This document shows positions 57,241 to 64,000 of a stretch of DNA of 64,000 bases, piece after piece. Source of the DNA: Nepenthes gracilis (Eukaryota > Streptophyta > Magnoliopsida > Caryophyllales > Nepenthaceae); the NCBI GenBank assembly GCA_033239525.1, contig BSYO01000014.1:10276021-10340020 (forward strand). Direction: 5' to 3'. Within the stretch, counting starts at the first letter, position 1; every line of letters starts with the position of its first letter. Made by a program: the position numbers and the translations under genes. Below the pieces are notes generated by a model. The model saw only the letters and a program-made list of their open reading frames with translations. It was not told the DNA's origin and made no database searches.

Positions 57241-58180
57241 TCGTTCCTCTAAGGGCTTTAAAGAAGGGCTGGTACTTGTCACCGGATTTCGCAAGAAAGC
57301 GGGGATCTTTGCGACCATCGATTAGTCCTTTGGGCGTCCTTTACATTCCGTGGCGGAGCCATGGCGGCGAGCGCGTTGATTTTCTCTGGGTTTGCCTCGA
57401 TCCCCCATTGGGAGACGATGAAACCCAAGAATTTGTCTGAGGCCACTCCGAAGATACACTTGGTTGGATTCAGCTTCATGTGATTCTTACGGAGCACCTC
57501 GAATGACTCTTCCAGGTCGCAGATGTGGTCGCCGGTGACCTTATTCTTAACGAGCATGTCATCGACATAGACCTCCATGTTGCGACCAATCTTTTTTTCA
57601 AATATTTTGTTAACCAAGCGCTGGTAAGTTGTCCAGCATCTTTGAGTCCGGAAGGCATTACCTTGCAGCAGTAGGTGCCCTGATCGGTTATGAACGAGAT
57701 GTGCTCCTCGTCCTCTGGACTCATCTGGATCTGGTTGTAACCCCAATAGGCGTCAATGAAGCTTAGCAACTCATGTCCGGCTATTGAGTCAACCAATAGG
57801 TCGATCCTGGGCAAGGGAAAGCTGTCCTTTGGACAGGCCTTGTTAACGTCAGTAAAATCGACACACATCCGCCATTTTTCGTTATTTTTCTTTACTAATA
57901 CGACATTAGAGAGCAAGTCCGGGTATTGGACTTCCCTAATGAAACCTGCGTCCAGTAGCTTTTTGACTTCCTCTCGGATGGCAATTAGTTTTTCAACGGA
58001 GTGGCTCCTCTGCTTCTGCCTGACGGGCTTTCGGCTGGAGTCAAGTCCTAATTTATGGACCATTATCTCCGCTGGGATTCCAGGCATGTCTGTTGAAGTC
58101 CACGCAAAGAGGTCAGCGTTCCTTTGCAGGAACGTGATCAGCTCATCGCGCAGTGGTCCGGTGAGTGAGCCGCCGATCTG
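57234..58180 (-). pseudogene. pol: Gypsy-2 reverse transcriptase
   Basis: LITFLQRNADLFAW and DMPGIPAEIMVHKLGL, then VLVKKNNEKWRMCVDF, DVNKACPKDSFPLPRID, FIDAYWGYNQIQMSPED. A frameshift at about 57,640 falls just before TYQRLVNKIFEKK and the catalytic box VYVDDMLVKNK (about 57,570), then FLGFIVSQWGIEANPEKI. A second break at about 57,330 (KDAQRTNR) precedes RNase H. The two long frames (57,476-58,087 and 57,279-57,746) overlap because of the shift. Confidence 0.85.
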
Positions 58181-58284
58181 TACACACTTATTCGGCTCCT
58201 ACGGGTCCAGTGAGACTAGATCCGTAGCTTCACCAGATTGCGTTTGTTGGAAGGTTGTCTCTTCTCGATGGTCAAGTTCCCCAA

Positions 58285-58700
58285 CTATTTAGTGCTGCCG
58301 CTTGGGGCAATCTGGGACATGTAACAGGTTCGCCCAGTAACTTGGTCACCCAACACCTCCCGGACACCATAGGGTGTTGGAAACTTTATTTTAAGGTGCG
58401 GAATCGAGGTAATTGCCCCGAATGCAGTCAAGCACGGCCTGCCCAGTAAAGCGTTGTATGCTGAGGGTAGGTCGACCACCAGAAAGGTGAGCGTTCGACT
58501 TGCTATTTTTGGATACGTCCCCAAGGTAACTTCCAACTGGATAGTCCCTTGAACGGGCACTGGTTCGTTGTCGAGGCCGTATAATGGGCCTTCGGTAGGC
58601 TTTAGATGATTCTTTTTTAGGCCTAATCTGAAGAAAGCATCCAAGTAAAGTAAATTGCGAGAACTTTTATTATCAATAAATACTCATTTCAGCTGGTAGT
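58285..58700 (-). pseudogene. Gypsy-2 aspartic protease
   Basis: VFIDNKSSRNLLYLDAFF at the active site (Lys where the catalytic loop normally has Gly), then GPLYGLDNEPVPVQGTIQL, YNALLGRPCLTAFGAITSI, HLKIKFPTPYGVREVLGDQ. A stop precedes the active-site motif (about 58,690). A frame change separates it from RT. Confidence 0.75.
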
Positions 58701-58779
58701 CTACACTACTGTCTGAAATGAGCGCGGATACAACGAGCGGATCAGCACATGGGCTAAGTCATCATCACTAAAGTTGATA

Positions 58780-60440
58780 GTGTTATCCGCCGTGCGCTAC
58801 TTCTTCCTCCCAGCCTGCTGTTCCTCGCTGCTAGATGGGTTTTTAGTAGGTCGGGTGGCAACTATGTTAACCACCCCTGTTGCAACCCGGTTTTGAGGTG
58901 GCGTCTGCTCCTGCCTCTCTTCGCTGGCTGCTCCAGAGCTGTCCAGGACCTTTGACAAATTTGGTAAGGTGACCTCTGCGAATCAACTCCTCGATCTCCT
59001 TCTGCAGTGTCTTGTAGTCCTCAGTTGAATGGCCAGCAGAGCGATGGAAGTCACAATACTTTGACTGATTTTCAGAGTCGTTCTTTAGTGGTTTTGGCCA
59101 CTTCAGGAATTTTTCTCCGCGGATCTACACGAGGACGTTCGAGCGCGTATCCGTCCAAGGTGTGAAATTAGTGGGCCCGTAGTCTCTGCGCTCTGGTGGC
59201 CCAGTTCGGCGTTGCTTCTGGCGGGAGTGATCTCCACCACTGTACTTCCTCTTCCCTTCACCAGGGAACGATCTAGGCTGAACCGCCCGTTCTGGACATT
59301 TTGTCTCGTTAGCCTCTTCTACTGCTGCGTAGGCCAGGGTGATGGATTCTGCCTCCCGGAAGGTCTGAGGATTTTTGTGGGTAGGTGCTTGAAAAAATCC
59401 CCGTAGGTTAGCGCAGAGATGAAACTGCCCAGTTTCATCTCCTCTGTGATCCTGGGAATCCTTCTGGCCTTCGCCACAAAGCCATCAAGGAATCACCGTG
59501 GGTTCTCTCCCGGCTTCTGCTTGATGTGGGAGAGATGCCACGGCTACTTCTCTTCCCGTCGGCTTGAAGCGTACTGAGTTAGGAAGAGATCAGTGAGCTT
59601 ACGAAAGCTACTGATGGTGCCTGAAGGGAGGTGATGGAACCAGATTCGGGCATCTTCCTTCAGCGTGAGAGCAAAACAGTGGCACATCGGTGAGTCTTCT
59701 AACCCTTGTAGACTCAGATGGGTGCAAAAGTGATCAAGGTAGTCAACCGGATCACTGCTCTCATCGTATGAGTCAAGTGAAGGCATCTTGCACTTCGTAG
59801 GCAGTGGACAGCTTAGGATCTCCGCCGTGAAAGGAGATCGGCCCAAGTCGATGGCGCGCTCCTCATCTTGGAACACACAGTTCCAGATTTTGTCCACTCG
59901 TGGATCGGCACGAGCGGCGTTTGCTGATCTTTTGGAGTTGAGGTACACCCTCAACTACGTCTTGTCCCTGGAGGGTTCAGCAGCCTGTCGGCTACTGCAT
60001 CCAGTGGATCTAGCAGTCCTGGAGGCTCCCTCCTGGACTGCATTCCCGTCTTTATCCTAAGAGTACCAGGGATTTCTTCTCTCCGGAATTTCTCGCGGTG
60101 ATGTGCTCCCGGAGTGTTCTTCTGGCCTATTCTGGCCAGGAACGTGGGAGGAGGCTGGAACTGGATTGGTCCTGGATCTCTCCGGCCTCTTGGCGGGCTT
60201 CTTTTTCCTCTAGCCGCCCTTTTTGTTGGCCGGTGCGGGGACGGCTGCTGGGTGGCACCGCTTGCAGTCGCTGCTCGTTCTGAGTGCAAAGTATTTGGAG
60301 CAGACGATTGTTAGCTTGCATCTGCTCCATTAGCTGATGGAAGTAAGGCGTTGGCACTCCGCCGATTGTCACGTCTACCGTGGCACCAGCAGCGTGGTCC
60401 TGGTCGGGATTGGTGGCGTCTCTAGCGGGATCGCTACTTT
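58780..60440 (-). pseudogene. gag: Gypsy-2 gag
   Basis: N-terminal part 60,440-60,127 (TIGGVPTPYFHQLMEQMQAN, RLLQILCTQNEQRLQ), then an Arg/Pro-rich stretch. The core is LPTKCKMPSLDSYDESSDP...FLTQYASSRREEK (59,544-59,954). The nucleocapsid-type motif KYCDFHRSAGHSTEDY...EIEELIRRGHL lies at about 58,970-59,065. The natural start is missing: the sequence jumps from a 50-bp LTR stub at 60,488 straight into gag. Stops and shifts between 59,000 and 59,540. Confidence 0.75.
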
Positions 60441-60488
60441 TGGGCCTCCGTTGACCGTGGGCCAATCCATATTCTTGTGTACCCATCA
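60438..60488 (-). repeat. Gypsy-2 5' LTR stub (~51 bp)
   Basis: TGATGGGTACAC...GGAGGCCCAAAA on the minus strand matches the first ~50 bp of the 3' LTR (51,814-51,765). It is followed directly by gag sequence. Confidence 0.75.
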
Positions 60489-60493
60489 GTGAT

Positions 60494-62085
60494 AAATCAA
60501 ATATACATAACTCGATAAATGAAACCCGTATAGGATTTTATTGGACCACAGTTCAGATAATATAAATACGATCAACTCTACAATTATCGTAAGGGAGGTA
60601 AAAATTTAACTATTATCATGTTCAATAAATAACATAATATTTTAAATACTTCCAAAATAGAACCATGAGCTTATACTCGATCGAACCCAAAATTCAATCG
60701 CGAATCAAATATCATTTTAAATAATAATGGACCTAAAACTCACCAAATCAAATAAACAGTTGATCACGTTCTTACTCCTACAATATATCCGAACCTTCTA
60801 TTCTATAGGAACAAAATATAAAATATGAGTTTAAAACCCAACAAGAATCATATACGAGAAAACAGGTCTAATAAATCAGAGGGGGTCAAATGAATAAATA
60901 TCCAATCAAATAATAGAATAAATCAAAATTGTCAATATAATAAATCAAATAGAAATCTAAGATCCAAAATCTAATGGTAATATCGTACTTAAATCAAATA
61001 TCTAAATTCAAAATAAATATCCAACAAAAAAACAGTCCTCATCGGGATGTCTATATGTATATATATATATATATATATAAGTGATATGGACCAAATCTAA
61101 TAAACAGATATCTAATCTAAATCCAAGTTTAAATCCAAATCAAAGACCTGATCAACTTGTGATTTCGAATAGAATCTGATAGCCGAATAATTCAATAGCG
61201 TGCGCAGAAGTCAAAACAGTATCGCAATAGATAATTCAAATGTTCGAATTAAAATATGTATTTAAAATTATTTATATAAGATATACCAAGACCCATCTGT
61301 GGGTAAAATCGATGAATATCAAATTTAAATTTAAATTAAAATCCAATACAAATCAATATAGAAATATAAATCATGTACCAAATCTAAATGCCGATTATTT
61401 GAAGACTAGTTTGAGGAAGGGTTACACTTACTTTTAATAACCTTAAGCCATATCAAATGAAAATTAGGCTAGCCTACTGGGCCACCTATATACTCTATCT
61501 CCCATGTGTAAGGTTGCTCACATATTTTATCACCCGTAACTTTAATTTTTAAATTTGTCAGATATATTAGAACATTTAAATATATTATAATATCTAATCA
61601 AATTAATTAAAGAGGAAGGAATACTACTCCAAATATTTTTTGCTGACGAAAAAAAATTTTTAAATAATAAATCTCTCCATTGAAAGTTGGAAAGAATATC
61701 CAATAACAAATTTAAATGCAGTGACTAGAATCTAGCACATGCATATGAAAATATATAGCCAATACAATATTTTATACTTATTTTTATACAAATATACAAG
61801 TATAAAAATACATAATATCTAATAATTTTTTTAGGATTTTAAAAAGATAATAAATCCTCTAAAATTATAAAACCCAAACCAAAAACTCCCAAATTAGCTA
61901 GTGAGCCATGCATACATGTTCAGAATAAATAAATTATCTGTACACAAAGACATGTATGTTAGTAAAAATTTTAAATAGTATCCAAAATATATTAGATATT
62001 AAATCAGGCCTAGAATAGGTATTACAGATACTTGTTTCGACCATATACTTCGTAAATCTGAAGAAATGATATTTCAAAGTACCTG
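60494..62085. other. AT-rich spacer
   Basis: No gene. (AT)n run at about 61,058-61,079. Style and composition suggest old LTR sequence, but no ends were found. Confidence 0.4.
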
Positions 62086-62490
62086 ATCGAGCCTTCTCTC
62101 CCCTGCCAGGGAGTCACTCGTGCACTGCCCTCCCTCTCTCTCCTGCGTGAGCCTCGTGCCACATGCCGCTCCTCCTACGGCCGCTGCTAACCACTTGTGA
62201 ATGGTCTCCTCCTCGTGCCATCGCCGTCACAGGTGCCTTCCACAGCCATCATCAACCTCATCAACGATCTCTTCTCACCGAGCGTCGCCGCCATGCCTTG
62301 AACGACCGCTGTCAACCACATGTGAGCAAAACTTCTCGCCGACGCCGCCGTCACCGACCACCTCCCCTTCTCTCCTCCACTGCACGCCTCTCTCGTGCCA
62401 AAACCTTCCTTCCCTTTCTCTTCTCTCTCCTTTCCTCCCTCCCTTTTCTTCCCTCCTTACCTCTTCTCTATCACGGGCACCACCGTCTTC
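62086..62490 (+). other. GC-rich, CT-rich segment
   Basis: About 400 bp of Ser/Pro/Arg-coding-biased sequence open in two frames at once, ending in a CT tract and the microsatellite. It resembles the CT/CCG-rich R region of some Gypsy LTRs. No gene supported. Confidence 0.3.
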
Positions 62491-62491
62491 C

Positions 62492-62492
<1 letters not shown>

Positions 62493-62542
<50 letters not shown>
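62493..62542 (+). repeat. (ATT)n microsatellite, ~17 units
   Basis: Uninterrupted ATT run. The poly-Asn and poly-Tyr frames over it are artefacts. Confidence 0.95.
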
Positions 62543-63110
62543 GTATTCTATTTTCCTTTTCTTTTTCATTTACTCTCATTTTATAATCCAATCGATACTC
62601 GAGCGCTAACTCAACTGATTTGAATATCCTCCAAAATTTCATCACATCCAAATTATTTAAAATAATAATTTTATAGAAAATAAATCAATTGAAGATTTAG
62701 GATATGACAAATCTCAAACGGAAGGTTGAGAGGAGAGAAGGTTATTTAAAGGATGCACCATATTAGTCAGAGACTTCAACCGGTTGTAAAGCATCTCTTC
62801 CAACTAATCCTTTCCGACTTAAAAGGATCCTTGAACTTTGAAGATGGGAAGAAAGTTCCAAGCGATGAAACATGTGATATACCCAATATTCCAAACACCC
62901 AGTAATATGGGAGGAGATCATGCAGCAGCATGTCTAAAACCTTATTGGTTAAACAGATACTACATCTATTTGGTAATCACTTGGATTTGAGGGTGTCCCT
63001 CAACATCAAAACAATTGCTTCCACAACTGAAGTGGAAAAAGATGAAAACAAATTGAACAGCAATTTTTTGGGGAAACATTATTAATCGAATGACCAAACT
63101 TAATTGTATA
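62543..63110. other. unassigned segment before gag remnant
   Basis: May be the decayed upstream part of the gag remnant, but no motif is readable. Confidence 0.35.
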
Positions 63111-63124
63111 CTATTTACCTCAGA

Positions 63125-63449
63125 GATCAAAAAGCACTAACTTCCTCACAAGTTTAAAATTCCCATAATGGAGCCATATGATAGAACCATTGATATAATG
63201 GATCATTTAGACTACTTCTGAATGGTATTTTACTTCCAAAACCTTTAAGATGCTGCACTATGTCTCTATTTTCTTTTAACTTTAAAAGGAGATACCAAAA
63301 TTTGGTTATATAAGTTAGAACCAAATTCTATCCTGTCTCTTCGAGAGTCGACAAATTAATTCCGATCATAATTTCCTCCAATCAGAGAGAAGAAAAGTAG
63401 CTTTGGTATCTTGTTAGGATCTAACATTCTTCAACTGAGAGCCTGAAAT
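63125..63449 (+). pseudogene. Gypsy (Tat-type) gag core remnant
   Basis: LPHKFKIPIMEPYDRTIDIM, DHLDYF, LTLKGDTKIWLYKLEPNSIL, FPPIREKK and finally ESLKL match, in order, the gag core of Gypsy-1 (LPSKFKMPVLEGYDGSKDPM, DHLNCF, VTLRGDTLL, FASNRREER, ESLKPF). Several stops. The homology ends exactly where an LTR begins at 63,450. It may be the continuation of Gypsy-3 (50,409), separated by later insertions. Confidence 0.65.
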
Positions 63450-64000
63450 TGATGCGTACTGATCCGGCCGAATGCATTCGATTCTCCTGAATAAATGGAT
63501 CCGGCTCCGTTCTCTGAGTGCGAACCCTGCACACCACTAAAGCGAACAAGAGGTCAGCGTTAACGGCGGGAGGTTGACCCACCGAAACACTCCGATGCTC
63601 AAGTCGATGTCAGTCTCTCAAATATAAGAAACGAAGAAGAAGAAAGAGCAAAGACAGCTTGTGAGTGTGAAGTCCCGATGTAAGAGAGACGTGAGGTCTT
63701 TCTTGTATCGGACGGTGGGAAGGCAGAAACGGCCGTGAGGGCTCGCCATTGCCTTGAGGTTGATTGCGTTTGTTCCCAAGAGTTTGGTTGCAGAGCAGTT
63801 TCTTGGAACACTTAGGATTTTTCGGTAGCTTTTAGTCTTAGTTTTCTGTATGTCCTTCTCTGCGTGTTTTTTCACCTTAGCCACGGAGAAGCCTCTAGGT
63901 TTCTTTTATGGCCAAGTGAGAGAGGGATCCTCCTCCTTTGAAGGCGGCTCCTCCGATTGGCTTGCCTTCGAGGCAGATGCCATTTTTCTCGAAGGAATGA
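63450..64000 (-). repeat. LTR related to the Gypsy-2 LTR, continues beyond the window
   Basis: Begins TGATGCGTAC and follows the Gypsy-2 3' LTR (TGATACGTCC...) through shared blocks: CACTA(C/A)TAAA, AACAGGAGGTTAGTG / AACAAGAGGTCAGCG, GTGGGAAGGCAG and AAACGGCCGTGA. By that match its sense strand is minus. CCATAAAAG on the minus strand near 63,907 is TATA-like. Frames inside are not genes. Confidence 0.7.

Larger units (their letters stand above)
50755..60488 (-). mobile_element. Gypsy-2: Tat-type LTR retrotransposon, 5' LTR truncated
   Basis: A 9.7-kb minus-strand element with the target duplication GTGAT at both ends (50,750-50,754 and 60,489-60,493). In element order: a ~50-bp stub of 5' LTR, gag, protease, RT, RNase H domains, integrase, a spacer with 40-bp repeats, an antisense gene (plus strand), a 45-bp repeat array, polypurine tract and a full 3' LTR. 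Domain sequences are close to those of Gypsy-1 but clearly a different family. Multiple stops and frameshifts. Confidence 0.88.

Noticed and set aside
62457..62651. Poly-asparagine frame and overlapping poly-Tyr/Ile frames
   Set aside because: Translations of the (ATT)n tract in different frames; no domain.

Overview
The window is plant nuclear DNA. The evidence is one intron-containing plant cell-wall gene (xyloglucan endotransglucosylase/hydrolase, XTH) with GT-AG introns and plant poly(A) signals, AT-rich spacers with (AT)n and (AAT)n microsatellites, MITE-like inverted repeats, and several kinds of plant LTR retrotransposon. A dicot or other non-grass plant is likely, but I cannot name the species. 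No tRNA, rRNA or CRISPR was seen.

Layout. 0-2.3 kb: decayed retroelement coding remnants (Copia gag; a plant transposon-protein domain). 4.9-7.75 kb: an old minus-strand Copia element, with two diverged LTRs around gag, zinc-knuckle and protease debris. 8-15.2 kb: AT-rich spacer with a cluster of TGGGCY promoter motifs, a ~127-bp tandem repeat and a MITE. 15.22-28.03 kb: a 12.8-kb plus-strand Ty3/Gypsy element of Tat type (Gypsy-1) with a 5-bp target duplication. 33.5-34.6 kb: a solo LTR. 36.1-41.4 kb: a fairly young Ty1/Copia element with 314-bp LTRs and TA...CA ends. 42.6-44.8 kb: the XTH gene, four exons, 302 codons, apparently intact. 46.4-47.1 kb: two MITEs. 49.7-64 kb: a nest in which an old Gypsy remnant (LTR end, primer-binding site, gag start) carries the minus-strand Tat-type element Gypsy-2 (50,755-60,488), followed by another gag remnant broken by an LTR that runs off the window.

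Most retroelement genes are broken by stops and frameshifts, so the elements look non-autonomous. Gypsy-1 keeps one uninterrupted integrase frame, and the Copia keeps several catalytic motifs. XTH is the only ordinary host gene I can support.

The most interesting structure is shared by the two Tat-type elements. Each carries, between integrase and the 3' LTR, a gene on the opposite strand. It has a globular N-terminal domain resembling the plant 'putative gypsy type transposon' domain, an acidic Ser/Pro-rich linker, a probable short intron, and a coiled coil with a conserved C-terminal motif. Its upstream DNA has a G-box (CACGTG), with a TATA-like box that is clear in Gypsy-1 and degenerate in Gypsy-2. 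Gypsy-1 has a second, coiled-coil-only antisense unit with the same promoter layout. In Gypsy-2 the antisense gene is preceded by six exact-period 45-bp repeats packed with WRKY W-box cores in inverted pairs. Antisense ORFs in Tat elements are known; the spliced structure, the G-box/TATA layout and the W-box array are what I consider worth testing.
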